The notes: generated by a model not told the origin, from the letters alone. A stretch of 64,000 nt of DNA from Berberis thunbergii (GCA_003290165.1 QNQO01002096.1:101316-165315); one strand, 5' to 3'; numbered from the stretch's first letter, positions 10,633 through 22,260 are shown. Translations and numbers: made by a program.

Positions 10633-11590
10633 ATGACTCTCTCATTTTCAACAACAATAATTCCATCTTTTCTCCATCCAAAGCCATTTTCATTATCATC
10701 ATCAAAAGCTTTCCCTTCTTACAATGTCTTCCATTCTTCACCTAAAAGAATGTCCAAGTGCTTCAAAGTTCATGCCAAAATAGGTAAGACTTAAAAATGT
10801 TCACTGTCTTTCATTTTTATTATTGTTTTCCCAATAATATTCATTGGGTATTGATGAAAATGTTGTAGTTTAGCCAAAGTAGAGGGTGAGGACTTAGGAT
10901 TATAAGTGGGATGTCTTGTATAGGTGGGGGAGATGGAGATGTCAACAAAGGAGGAAAGAAGAAGTTCATTACCAGAGAACAAGAACCTGAACAGTAAGCT
11001 TCTACATTTCAATTTTCTTTGTAGTTGAATTTTTTTTTTTTTTTAATAGATAGTCTAGTTCCATGAAGCTTTCAACAATATTCACAAGTTACAGTATCAA
11101 TGTATTATTCATGTGGTAGAAAATTTTGAGAAAGGCAGGCCGGTTTGCATGCCTTGGTCGGCGGATTTACACTCTTTGTTCCTCTTCTTTAAAACACAAC
11201 CACAAACACTTTAAAGAAGAGGGACAAAAGAGTAATTTTAGCCGACCAGGCATGCAAACCAGGCGCGAATACCAGGCCGGCTAGAATTTTCGATCTTAGT
11301 ATAGTTTTCAATTAGGATTTCCGAAATGTATCGAATACTCAAAGCATATTGTAATGCTAAGTGAGACAGGATTTGATCATCTTAAACTTTCCTAAATGCT
11401 AGGATCAGTTCCAGGGGAAATAACAATTGAGATTGGCATCCACAGGTATTGGCAAACAGCAGGAGAGAGGAAAGGGGAAAACCCCATGTCAACACCCTTA
11501 CCATATATCATCATATTTGGCATGTCAACACCTTTCGTGATCTTGGCAATTGGTTTCCTTAATGGTTGGATCAAGGTACCAATCCGATAA
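10633..11590 (+). CDS. Small plastid-targeted single-pass membrane protein, function unknown
   Basis: Three exons: 10633-10783, 10924-10993 and 11446-11590. GT/AG borders and phases (1, then 2) fit and give 121 aa. The first ~48 residues are rich in Ser, Pro, Phe and Lys with almost no acidic residues, as in chloroplast transit peptides. A short Gly/Lys-rich linker and the acidic-polar block ITREQEPEQYWQTAGERKG follow. Then comes one hydrophobic helix (about residues 94-114), a WIKVP sequence and a basic C-terminus. I recognise the C-terminal half as a conserved plant plastid protein but do not know an established function. The third exon alone could be mistaken for a 64-codon gene beginning at 11396. 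Intron 2 contains a foldback element. A link to thylakoid membranes is inference only. Confidence 0.8.
11119..11291. mobile_element. Foldback element in intron 2 of the plastid-protein gene
   Basis: A 173-bp near-palindrome. The ends GAAAATT / AATTTTC, a shared AGGCCGG block and GCATGCC are inverted, and the centre is a second long stem (CTCTTTGTTCCTCTTCTTTA and its inverse). The AGGCCGG terminal block resembles the element at 3587-3746, suggesting the same MULE-like family. No 9-bp duplication is evident. Confidence 0.6.
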
Positions 11591-12349
11591 GGGAGAATTG
11601 GTGATGGAAAACGTTTCCAGCGACATCTAGCACATTCTAGGACAAAGATAACACACCATTTCAGTTCATATATCTATCAAACTTGTATATTGCTTTCATA
11701 CTACCCATTTTCTGATGTGGTACCCCTGTAAGAGTATACAATTTTGTCAATCTACTGCCTCAAAAGCTCCTGTTGTTGTTTCTGGAATCAATGTTGTGTG
11801 TTGAAACACGAAAACATGCAAAGGTAATAGATTTGACTCGATATATCTGCACGGTTTGCTAACTACAAACCCTAAACTCATTCAAGCATTGAAAACACAC
11901 CCATGGCTGGCAGAGAGACCCTCGTCCTCAGATGCCCTGGCCTTATAAACTCTGCATGTACATCCTAACACAGCACCTTGTAAACCCCAACCCAAAACAC
12001 AAACCAAAATCTTGACTTGGGGTTTCAGAACCAGTTCCAGAAAAACAAAAGAGGAGAATCTAACACACTGAAAATTATACAAGGGACAACCATGATAATG
12101 ACCTGCATTGTTCACCAGCACTTCAAAGTATATGGGTCTTTTTGACATAGAATTTGACATAACATAACGGGATATCATCAAACTTCATCAAGTAAAACAG
12201 ATTGTAGTCTGCGAGCAAGATCAAATGCAATTCTGTCCAATATCAGAAAGATACATGATCTTTAAACTTTAAAGTATACTCTGTATGAAGAAAATCCCTC
12301 AAACAATATGGTTTGTAAAAAGCCAGACTCAAGTTACGAAAACGGACTC
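11591..12349. other. Convergent intergenic region
   Basis: 3' flanks of the plus-strand plastid-protein gene and the minus-strand 144-aa gene meet here. No other gene is supported. A 99-codon minus-strand frame (11882-12181) has no recognisable domain. Confidence 0.4.
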
Positions 12350-14838
12350 TTAATGTGTATATGACTTCTCAAACTGAGACTCGTGGCAATGTGGATCAAG
12401 CCAATCTCTTGTAGTACTCTTTGGCATGGTAGCACTTCCCTTGCTGCTTCCCACGAGTTCTCTCAAATTTTCCACCTTATTCTCCCTTCCTGTCCCTGTG
12501 AATTTCCTATCAGCTTCCCTCAGCTTCTGCTTGAACTTCTGTTTGCGCCCAGGCACGTTAAGCTCTTGTTGTTTAACTTGTGAAGGAGGGGCACCGTGTG
12601 GCCCCAAATAGATCTTTGCTTCTTCCTTAGTTATCTGTAAAAATGTACCACTTTTACAACTTCAATACTGAAAGATAAGTGTCAATCAAATAGGAGTAGA
12701 AATTGGAAAGATGTATGTGAAATCTACAACAAGAGCTTTAGTAACAACGGCTCATCTAGGTTTCACATGTCTGAAATATTGCACCAATGTCTGAAGACAC
12801 CAATACACATTGTTCTGGGCCTTGTTTCATGGCTTGTTATACTTTTAGGAGATGGATAGAGAAATTTTTTTATTCTCACCGATGGGGAAGAAGGTTTCTC
12901 CTTTACTTCGGGGACATCTGGCTTACTCAAATCAGGTTCTTCTATTGCCAAACTTGGGATCACAAACCCATCAGTATCTGAAAAACATAATATGCAAGAA
13001 TCAGAAATAAATTACTATGGTCAACTATGCTCAAAACTTAGTTTCATGAATTCACATAAAGGGAGATACTGAGACTGGTGTGAATCAGGAATCGAGAAAC
13101 AATATATAACGTATATTAACTATGAAGATATCAAAACGTACTTCCTTGGAGGAAGTTCCTCCAAAACCAAAAGGCAAAAACGAATCCAAAACCAAATGGC
13201 ACATCATTTGGTACACTTCATTTTGTAGCTTGTAGAAATTGCTTATGGCTGATCTGGTCGTGTGCAGGACACCACTGACTAAAATTGTGACAATTATTTC
13301 AATCTTATTCACTTCAATAAAGGCCTCTTCCAAAATAGTTGAACATGTCCAAGGGCATTGACACATGATCCCAAACCAAAATCAAGGCCTCTTCCAAACA
13401 TTTGAGTATGTCTTGAGGGCTTTGACACAATTTCAAACTAAATGTGGCTAATAAGCCGGTGGTCAGGCACAACAGAACGTCTCAAGTTTATGTGAAATGA
13501 TATTATTCAGTTGGCGGTACATTGCATTGCGGTCTTCACATGGAAAAAGTCAGACATTTCCCTTCAGATGATCCCGTTTTAAGAATATTGAAGGGACACC
13601 CTAATGATGCATAAAAGGTGCCAATAGTAATGCCAGAAACAAGGACAAAGAGACGGACGTCAATCTGAATCCAATAGCTCAACATGATAGTTTGTTTGTC
13701 AACCACGGAGACATGATTTTGCATTTTTCAAAAAATGAAATGCTTGTCCTTAGTTTAAAATGGGATAAAAGAAAAGTACATTTATAAAACCCACGTATTG
13801 GTGAGCGATTCTATATTCATTATAAAGAGACAGTAAATATATGATGAACTTAAAACTATCTTATGGTAGTCTGAAGAAATTTTGAAACTAAGAAATCAAT
13901 TTCTTCCTGATGTGAGTGAAAGTGAAGCAAGAGAATTTTAAAGGACTCTAGACAATGGCTACTGAGCTAGCCAAGCAATAATGACTAAACATTTGCCTTT
14001 TCACCTCATGAATCAATTATAAAAGAAAACAGAATCATGGAACAATAGAGGTTATCACAGGTTCATAGTTTGGACATGATCAATGCTGAAGTGCTGAACA
14101 TTAAAAAGGGAACAGAAAACAAGCTCAAAAAATCACGATAGGAACCTGATTTACTTAGAAAGAGAAGGGGAAATAACTAACATATAAATTTTTGAAATAA
14201 TGGATTTCTTCATATTTAGTACCAAGTAGTTTAGATTGAAACTCGGTGTGTTTCGTTGTAAAGTGGAAAAGAAACTTGTTTAATAGATCTTGTGAGGAAA
14301 CAAAATTAGAGAGTGGGCCAGGCATTATTTTCACATATAAAAGGAAAAATTAGACATTGTAAGTCAAGTAGCTTCGAGGTACCACACAGCGTACGTGATA
14401 AAACAAATCTGTTACCCCTCCCAAAAAATAAGTACACGGTGGAGTTGAATTCATCATTATGGGACTTCAAACCTTATTCCACAGCTAATGATTTCATTTT
14501 TAGGTGTTTCATTAAAAAAAATTACTACAGACGTTATTCCCAATTAGTACCATCCCAACAAAATCAAAACAGACGTTGAGAAAGAGCATCTAACAACATC
14601 AAGTGAACAAAATCAGAGATACCCGGACAACTATTTCATCACAGCAACACTGCAATCCAATAAAAATCGATACTTTATCATCACAACAACACTACAATCC
14701 AATAAAAATTGAAACTTTATCATCACAACACTACAATTCAATAAATTTACGGTTATTTAAGGTAAAAGAAGGATTTTGAATCTTACCCCACTCGTCTTCT
14801 TCGACTGATGGAGTGGATTGAACTAAAGAGGGATCCAT
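12350..14838 (-). CDS. Conserved small plant protein of unknown function (144 aa, three exons)
   Basis: Minus-strand exons 14838-14787, 12977-12880 and 12634-12350, all with GT/AG borders. Phases are 1 then 0 and the total is 435 nt including the stop. The N-terminus is acidic and begins MDPSLVQSTPSVEEDEWD; the Asp codon is split across intron 1. Then come TDGFVIPSL, a Pro/Lys/Glu-rich linker, and a C-terminal half with KIYLGPHGAPPSQ, a basic stretch (KQKFKQKLREADRKF) and a final RDWLDPHCHESQFEK. The acidic DEWDTDGFVIP and basic C-terminal blocks look conserved and suggest a soluble regulatory or binding protein, but I know no assigned role. Intron 1 is about 1.8 kb; it and exon 1 are duplicated at 24.7-26.9 kb. 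Loss of exon 1 from a prediction would leave two unconnected short frames. Confidence 0.75.
13319..13430. repeat. Short diverged tandem duplication in intron 1
   Basis: AAGGCCTCTTCCAAA and the following ~45 bp occur at about 13320-13378 and again, diverged, at about 13385-13430. The second duplicated block described below begins right after this repeat, at 13432. Confidence 0.55.
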
Positions 14839-15190
14839 GGAGTACAGAAGATCATGGAATTCAACAACTGAAGGGCGAAGAAAGCCCAGAACTTGAACAA
14901 GTTAATGACAATGTGAGCTTTGTTTAGGGAATCTCTGTTTACAGAAAGATTGGGTTTATTGAGAGAGAAGATGGAAGGGAGCCCTAACCCTAATACGAAC
15001 CTTCGTAGAGCAAAACCATGGCGATTCTGCGAATTTTTTTGCTATATAAAGAAAGATTTTTTTTGGGGGGTGAGTAGCTGGGTGAAATGACTAAGTAGGC
15101 CCCTTGTTTTGGATTTGACGTGCAAGGTTTGAAAGGGTAGTTAAGTAAATTGATAAACGTGTGCCGATGTTAGTACTTGTCCCATTGATC
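13432..15190. repeat. Segmental duplication, copy A (intron 1, exon 1 and upstream of the 144-aa gene)
   Basis: About 1.76 kb closely matching 24698-29244 in the same orientation once insertions in copy B are removed. Copy A contains the functional exon 1 and the presumed promoter of the 144-aa gene. It also keeps the uninterrupted site GACTAAGTAGG (TAA at 15092-15094), where copy B carries a 2.3-kb transposon. Confidence 0.85.
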
Positions 15191-16015
15191 TGAGAACCAG
15201 GAGCCGAAATGCTAGCTCAAACATGAGACTGTCCAACCAGAGGAATTAGATCAACGAGCCAAGTCCTGAGAATTGCGGTGTTTATTATACGAATAATTCT
15301 AGGGAGCCTGGGTCAGCTGCCTGGGTTTGGCAAAGCAATTTTATATTTTGGTCCATTTATTTGACGGAAAATAGACATAAGAATTGAAACTGTTTTCGTA
15401 AATTTTATTCCAAGGCCTCTCCTCATACTTGGATTCCCATGAATGGTGAGAAAACAGTTTTACGAAGAATCAATTTCACGCCCTTCATGATCCATCCATT
15501 TATTATGTTGCACATTCTTTGGAGTTTCATAATTTTATTTTTTTTCATTTAGCATTCACATAGCTAACATGCTAAACATAAATTGGTATGATTAGGGAAT
15601 CCCCAACCCTATGGTTGATGATAAGGTAAAATAGACAATCACCAAAAGAGCTAGTAGCCTGTCAAAGGGCCTATTATTCATCTGATAAAGAGAGCTTTCA
15701 ACCATACTTGCTAATACATTCACTTCAAATTTTACACACAAAATTGTCAATTTTGTGATCACCAAAACTCCTCATTTTAGGTTGAAGATTTCGACCATCT
15801 CCTTAATGTATAAAGCACATCCAAGCACAAAATTATCCAAGTATAGATTTGGAACACCATTCTTTTGGACTATAGTCTATACAGGCAGGAATTGCATATT
15901 TGCAGCAAGTGTTGAACAAGTAGGGCCTAAGTATCTAAGCAAGTATTCAGATCAAGCATCTAGCTTACAAGAAACAACTGAACTACATGACCATCCTGAC
16001 AGATATCACAAAGCA
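15191..16015. other. Intergenic stretch between the 144-aa gene and the FAR1-related gene
   Basis: No gene supported. The right part should be the 3' UTR of the minus-strand FAR1-related gene. A block at about 15297-15335 (TTCTAGGGAGCCTGGGTC) resembles the end of the long-TIR element at 29245 and may be a terminal remnant. Confidence 0.4.
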
Positions 16016-18190
16016 TCAAAGACGTAACCAAAACCCCGTTCTCTCATCCCCGAGTCTTGGACTTTGCAAAGTTACTTGTGCTGAGGAAGTTAATGTCTGA
16101 TCCTCTTCACTCAGTAAGCGACTGGAGCTCCCAATATTATCAACTACCTCAACTGGAAAATGAAAACTTCTAATCTGATCAATGTCAGGCTGAGTAAGTG
16201 TCATGTCCTCCTCGGCAACCTTCTCCAGTTCCCTTATTATTGTTTCCATATTATGCTTTGCACTTTCATACTCTTCTTCAGAGGCTGAAGCCTTGGCACA
16301 AAAGTTAAAAGATAGGTGGCAAAGATCATTGTAACGCATTGGAAGCGAGCTTTGGAAGTCAACTTGCAGTTCCTGATTCTCATACAAAACAACTCCATAT
16401 CTGGCCTTCTTTGTCCACCTCTTCATTAAGTAACCCCTCGGAATCAACATGATGTTTCTTACTGTAAAGACTTTGAAAATATGCCTACAAAGTATACCCG
16501 TGAACTCAAAATTTTGGCAGTCGCAAGTCACTCGAATATCATTATCGCAAATGTTAAAATTCACAATGCAACTCCTATTGTGGCCCCACCTTGAAACCGC
16601 ATAAGCCCAATTCGTTCCAACCTGTGTTGTTTCTTCTGCAATGTAATTAAAACTCCCACAAAACTGCTTATGGAATGCCTTAAACACTGTCCCGGTGTAC
16701 TTCTCCGCAGCTTGTTGTTCCATAGGAACATCCAATTTCAAAACAGGCTTTGTCTTTTGAGAGTCAATGTCTTCATTAGCTTCTTCCTCGCGTCTATGAG
16801 CAAGTGCCTTCTCATACTGTCCAATGAATTCCTTGACAGGGAGTGAATCATTCAGGTACCCATTGAAGAAGGAGTTTATACTTTCTATTCTTTGAGTAGT
16901 CATCATGTCTGCATGGAAAATATGCCGAGAATAGACAGGAAAAGTTTGTTGCCGTTTATTGTACATATCATCAAGCCACTCGTTCTCTGAAATTTTATAT
17001 TTGTCAAGTAATGCTGCCCATCTTGACTCGAAATCATCGACCCACTGAGGTTCATAGATGCATTTTTTCATATCTGTGATAAGCTCATCATCATTGCTAT
17101 TAATGATATCATCCAAATGTTTGGTTGCTTCCTCAAAAATGTGTGACAAACATAAACGGTGTTGGGTTCCGGGTAGTGCCTGTTCAATTGCTTTGGCCAT
17201 GGCTTCATCCTCATCAGTCACTATTGCATTGGGGTGATGCCCACACGTTGCTTTTAAGAATGTTTCAAAGAGCCATACATATGAATCCTCCGTTTCAGAC
17301 AGAAGTAGTGCACAACCAAACACGATTGTTTGCAAGTGATGATTTACACCAAAAATTGGAGCAAAAGGTCGTCCATACTTTGTAAGGCCGTAAGTTCTCC
17401 TAAAGTAAATCACATCCCCGAAATAACCAAAATCCCTCCTTGACCTTGCATCTGACCAGAAGAAGTTTATCATCTGATCATCTTTAACTTGTACTGCATA
17501 AAAAAATGATGGGTCCTCACTTTTCATGTGTGCAAAGTAATCAAGAACCACCTTCACATCACCTTTTTTGAAGATCTTCCTCTCCCCACTCTCCCCAGAT
17601 TCTCCAGTAAAATAGTACATTCCTCTTGTTGATCTCATATCCAAAGGATCCTCTTGTCGCCGTCGTTGAGACCTCAATAAGTGTCTATCTCCCTGCTTAG
17701 CAAGTTCATGGTTATGCTCCTCATCGAACTTCAGTACAGCCCATTTACCATTGGTTGTCCTTTTTACATCTAACCTCGCGTTGCAACCAACCCTTATGGA
17801 CTTCACATTCCTTCTCCTAACTTTCACCACAACACCATCTTTTATTTTCGTTGCATCATCTTCGCTCTTTTTACGGCGTTCACCTTCTTTCGAACAACAA
17901 AATTTTTGATACAGAAGCTCTCCATCAATGTTTGATCTACGATTTTTCGCTCTGCGTATGCTGAAACCAATAAAGCTAGCATATTCATTATAGAAGTGAT
18001 ACGCTTTTTCAAGACAATCAAACTCCATCCCAACATACGGCTTCTGGAAAGTCTCCTCATTGCCTGTGCACAAGTTATTAGGCGAAGGCAGTCCCTCTGT
18101 GGGATGACCATCTCCACATTCAGGAAGATCTTCGAAAGTTGCACCAACATCATTAACATCCAATGAATCATACTGGATTGCGCTTTCCAT
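16016..18190 (-). CDS. FAR1-RELATED SEQUENCE (FRS) family protein, transposase-derived transcription factor
   Basis: Uninterrupted 724-aa protein. It belongs to the FHY3/FAR1 family, which arose from a Mutator-like transposase and acts in light and developmental transcription in the nucleus. Domains in order: acidic N-terminus; FAR1 WRKY-GCM1-type zinc-finger DNA-binding domain about 50-160 (PYVGMEFDCLEKAYHFYNEY, conserved Cys near 98-99 and 136, HNH near 158-160); MULE transposase core about 265-365 (FGVNHHLQTIVFGCALL, IVTDEDEAM, HRLCLSHI); SWIM zinc finger about 555-571 (CDC...CRH); and a Ser/Thr-rich tail. The ATG at 18190 is the first Met and gives the usual family length. No inactivating change is seen. 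It differs from a transposon gene in lacking terminal repeats nearby. The exact paralogue (FRS number) cannot be fixed without alignment. A 45-bp exact copy of its coding sequence occurs at 24653-24697. Confidence 0.92.
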   Translation of the reverse strand: MESAIQYDSLDVNDVGATFEDLPECGDGHPTEGLPSPNNLCTGNEETFQKPYVGMEFDCLEKAYHFYNEYASFIGFSIRRAKNRRSNIDGELLYQKFCCSKEGERRKKSEDDATKIKDGVVVKVRRRNVKSIRVGCNARLDVKRTTNGKWAVLKFDEEHNHELAKQGDRHLLRSQRRRQEDPLDMRSTRGMYYFTGESGESGERKIFKKGDVKVVLDYFAHMKSEDPSFFYAVQVKDDQMINFFWSDARSRRDFGYFGDVIYFRRTYGLTKYGRPFAPIFGVNHHLQTIVFGCALLLSETEDSYVWLFETFLKATCGHHPNAIVTDEDEAMAKAIEQALPGTQHRLCLSHIFEEATKHLDDIINSNDDELITDMKKCIYEPQWVDDFESRWAALLDKYKISENEWLDDMYNKRQQTFPVYSRHIFHADMMTTQRIESINSFFNGYLNDSLPVKEFIGQYEKALAHRREEEANEDIDSQKTKPVLKLDVPMEQQAAEKYTGTVFKAFHKQFCGSFNYIAEETTQVGTNWAYAVSRWGHNRSCIVNFNICDNDIRVTCDCQNFEFTGILCRHIFKVFTVRNIMLIPRGYLMKRWTKKARYGVVLYENQELQVDFQSSLPMRYNDLCHLSFNFCAKASASEEEYESAKHNMETIIRELEKVAEEDMTLTQPDIDQIRSFHFPVEVVDNIGSSSRLLSEEDQTLTSSAQVTLQSPRLGDERTGFWLRL

Positions 18191-20377
18191 ATTCTGCTTT
18201 TGTCTAAGACCTACATATGAAATAAAAACACATTAAAGCACAATAGAGATTGTAAAGGAAGTAGTTAAAACAAGTGCACGACTAACAAACAAGCATCAGA
18301 TTTTAACATCTTTTGACAATATGATTTCTAACCAACCAAATATAGGAAGTAGTTAGTCTGTTAAATAAATAACAGAATCCAAATGAAAAATTAAACTTGC
18401 ACAAGAAAAAAATCGTTATGAGACCTAGTTTAGATCGGATTGGGTTGTAAACCCAATTACATCTCCCTTGCCTGCAACAAGACTATCTCTCTTATGCTTG
18501 CTGACCCCTGAATGGTTGGTCTACCCCTTGCAGGACATATACAGCACAAATCAGGCACTGGGCATTCAAGCTATTACCTAGACATACCATAATTTTGATA
18601 TGCCATGAATGCTATACTCCAAACAAAAAAGTGAAGCACCTAACAACTGATACGACATCACTTGAAGCTATCAAAAAATTAAAAAAAAAATCCATCCAAA
18701 CACACATTTCTACTGCCAATGTGGCACCAATTGGTTTGGTGGAATGATTTCAGGATCCAAAGCTGTTGTTACAAGTGTCAAATGTGTAGATGATTTAGAA
18801 AATCATTTGCGGGAACAAAACCAAACATTTTCATGTACACAATGAATCACCTAAGTTCGAACTTTGACTGATCATATCACCCGCAACCCAATGCTGAAAA
18901 ATGAAGATCAACCTCATATCAAACTTCTTTGTCAGAATTTATGTTCAACTATCGTAAAAAAGGGTCAGGTCGGAGGAAAATAAAATTTGAAAATGTTTAC
19001 AAGCTAGCACTGCCATTCATTAAAGGCAAATTGATATATTTCTGCAATGGCTGGGTGTTTAATGTCAATAAAAGTTACAACCTAACCAAATTCTGGTCAT
19101 TGCAAGTAAATCCCACTTGCCACATCATCGAGTAGAGAATAACTTGAGATTTCTCTTCCACTTGCCCTTTTCTTCTTCTAGTTATCTTTCTCTACAGCAT
19201 CCTTGATTATCAATCCTAAGTCAAAGAGATTGTTGATTCTTCCAGTTGGGAAAAGTCAAGAATCGATCTTAACTAGCATGGAGCCATAGAGCAGTTTAAG
19301 TTTCAGGGGAAATTGGGAAGTACCACGTAAGACTTTGAATTACAAACTTCAATTGCCTAATTGAATCTCAACTCATCATCACTTGTATTTCTAAATGCAC
19401 AAGATAGAGCATGATTGAACTTTGTAATTTTGATTGTTGATGTATATTTGAGTATTTACGGACTTAAGGCCATGACCAACTTGATTTGTATTGGAAATCA
19501 GTCACAAGGATTAGTTTTGAGAGAATAGGTGTGTGATTTGCTCATATTAATTGGCACAGTGGTGTCTTTTTGTTCTCACAACTCGCAAGTGGCCCCGACT
19601 GTAGTGCAGCCATTAGAGTGTATCAAAAAAAAAGGAAGAAGATAAGAGGCGTGTAAAGCTCTTCTCTTAATGAATTAGTTTGGTTCGGTGGGATTTGATT
19701 TATGTGACGTTTAATAACTGGCTTATAGTGTATTACAACGGATGACATCTCTGTTCTGTGTATAAATAACACAAAAGATAGCGAAGAACTACTACAGTTG
19801 GCTTCAAGATATATATATATTTATATATCCAACACTCGTGAGAAATCCTTTTCATTATTCCATCTCCAATAGCAAAAAAAGAGATATCCTATCTCATTGC
19901 ATGATCAAACAGGGATTTGAATAACAAACATTGCAGTCCAACAACGATCCAAATCACTATATCTCTCTTATGCAGATCTTGGTCATGCCTCAAAAGTAAG
20001 AATTAATTTCTAAGGAGACTAACTAATATCAGATAAACACCCATCTGAAAAGCACTGTGTAGAGACGAGCCACCAGATGTACACATTCTAGTCCCTGTCT
20101 GGAATAGTGTGTGGAACTGGCTTTCGCAATCATTTCCAGGCCGATTGGTGTGGGTTTTCAAACCCATCAATTCAGAAACTCAGGTTCAACTCCAGCTCGT
20201 GAGATAAAATTATTAGCTGGATTTCAAAATGCTAAGCAAAGTTCCGCAGATGAGGGGTCAACTCGGCTTACAGCGGTTAGGAATGGAAAAGATGAGGCAG
20301 TTTCGGGATTTTCTTGACTATCTAATACGCATTCCTAGCAGCTCTTGTTGGCTATCACTCCACCACCGATGCTCCTT
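18191..20377. other. Upstream region of the FRS gene
   Basis: About 2.2 kb without a supported coding region. FRS genes often have 5' UTR introns, and part of this stretch probably serves as leader, intron and promoter. An imperfect AT microsatellite lies at about 19809-19829. A 68-codon frame at 20111-20317 is not called because it has no recognisable motif. Confidence 0.4.
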
Positions 20378-20490
20378 CACTCCAAAACACTTAATAATGT
20401 GACTGACTGAGAAAGAAGAGGAACAAAGGGAAGTATCACTCCAAAACACTTAATAATGTGACTGACAGAGAAAGAAGAGGAATAAAGGGG
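20378..20490. repeat. 59-bp tandem duplication
   Basis: CACTCCAAAACACTTAATAA and the following bases start at 20378 and again at 20437. The two units differ at only a few positions, so the duplication is recent. Confidence 0.85.
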
Positions 20491-21719
20491 TGGTTACTTC
20501 GGTGATGGCTAGAGTTGAAGACAAACTGTCTTGTCTCGATTTTGCTTGCCTGAAGAGTCTTACACAGAAATAAGACTATACCCAAGGCTTAGATTTTCGC
20601 ATTTCCGTGGTTTTCCAACTTTATTCAATGGAAACCAAAGTAACCAAATACTACCTAAGATGTGAACCTTCAAAGAGTATAACTTGCAAACAAATCTACA
20701 AGCTCAACTTGAACTTCGAGATCAAAGCACAAAACTTCAGCTAATATCCATCACAAGGAATCAAATAAAACCGAGAACCAACCCATCACAATATCAAGTT
20801 CAATACTTAAATCTTCAAAGACTAACCACTGGAATTCTATAAACAGTACAGAACAACCATTCCACTGAAATGCAATACTGTATTACTAAAAATAAGACTG
20901 AATCATAAAATGGTATTTTCTCATGAGTCTCAATTTGAACTTAAGAGATTAAATTAAAGAATTTCAACACCCGCCCAATTTGCATAGAACAAAACCTAAG
21001 CAAACCCATAACCAACTCATCACAAAAACCATAAAAGCAGACAACTTTAGAAGACAACTTTAAGATGTAAAGCTTCCAAGATCAAACATTTCAAGCAATA
21101 TTTCAGATCTAAGAAACCCAAATGAAAACTGACCTATCCAATCTCTCTCAAGACAAAAATTTCCAAATTGGGTTCACCCCATTGAAGAGAAAGGTTGAAG
21201 GAGTGATGACAAAGCGCGGGAAAGGTGTAGTTTTTTGGTTTGAAGAGAGAGGGTTGAAGTGCTCCTCAGGAACAAAGAGAGGTGTGTGTTGGTTGGTTTT
21301 GGTCGTCTGGTACTCTCTCTTGCCTTCGAAACCTTGTTACAGTGCTCCAAACGATTCCATTCTTACTTTCTTAGGTTGTCTTGTGAAAGGGACTAGGATA
21401 TTTCACACCACATTTATATCATCTCCACCAAATTGCTATTGGATCTTCTCTTCATTGTGCCTAATTTATAGGCTTGTAGGGTTAGAGTTTTGCCTGTAAG
21501 ATTAGGTTAAACAGGCCTTATAAGATAAAACAAAAATATTAGAAAATCATATTTTTGTAATCAGGGTGACGTGGCGGCGTGATCTTGAAAGAATGATGAA
21601 ATCCTCAAAGTGTTTATGTGTATCTCGAGGTTGTAAAAAAATCTTCTTGCAAAACCTAGTTCCTTAGCCTCACTCAAGAGAAAAAAAAAAAAAAGGCATT
21701 CTTAAAAAACCAAAGTTTT
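20491..21719. other. Non-coding stretch
   Basis: No gene supported. A 125-codon plus-strand frame at 21122-21499 has no domain and an unlikely composition. The region could be the distal promoter of the FRS gene. Confidence 0.35.
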
Positions 21720-22260
21720 GAGGACTACATTTCGCAATTTGGCAAATGGGGATGAGAGGGGCATTTTTGGGATTTGGTGAATGGGAGAGGGGCAATTTTG
21801 AAATTTTGCGAATGGTAGGGACAATTCTGTAATTTGATGAGGGAGGAGCATTTCCGTAATGGCAAATGGGATGGGAGGGCATTTTCGAAATTTGGTGAAT
21901 GGGGAGGGCATTTTCGAAATTTGGTGAATGGGGAGGGCTAAGTTTGAAATTTTGTGAATTTTTTTTTGTTTTTTGGAAAGCGAGCTAGATTTTTAAGGAT
22001 CCCACAACCTATCAACAAGGTGCGACCTACAGGTCAACAACCATAGGAAAGAAATCATGCCGCAGGTGAGTCTTAAAACCTAAGACGTGGGGGACAAACC
22101 CACACAACCCTAACCACTAGACCATAACACCATTGGCTGAAATTTTGTGAATGGTATGGGCAGTATTGTAATTTGACGAATGAGAGGCATTCTCGTAATT
22201 TAGGCAAATGGGACGGAGGAGCATTGTCGAGATTTGGTGAATGGGGCGGGCAATGTTGGA
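21720..22260. repeat. Degenerate minisatellite (unit about 30 bp)
   Basis: Diverged repeats of a G-rich unit resembling GGGAGGGCATTTTCGAAATT followed by TGGTGAATG, present about a dozen times; two adjacent units near 21875-21930 are almost identical. The array is split by the SINE at 21960-22137. It codes for nothing credible on either strand. Confidence 0.8.
21960..22137 (-). mobile_element. tRNA-related SINE inserted in the minisatellite
   Basis: A 178-bp element on the minus strand. Its head carries an A-box-like TGGTCTAGTGG and, about 35 bp further, a B-box-like GGTTTGTCCCC, the internal pol III promoter layout of tRNA-derived SINEs. Its tail is a T-rich run on the plus strand (A-rich on the element strand). 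The 15-bp sequence TGAAATTTTGTGAAT flanks it exactly at 21945-21959 and 22138-22152. Confidence 0.7.

Noticed and set aside
20111..20317. 68-codon plus-strand frame
   Set aside because: Protein-like in places but no family recognised and no start context; left out for lack of support.
21122..21499. 125-codon plus-strand frame
   Set aside because: No motif, unlikely composition and no splice partners; probably chance.
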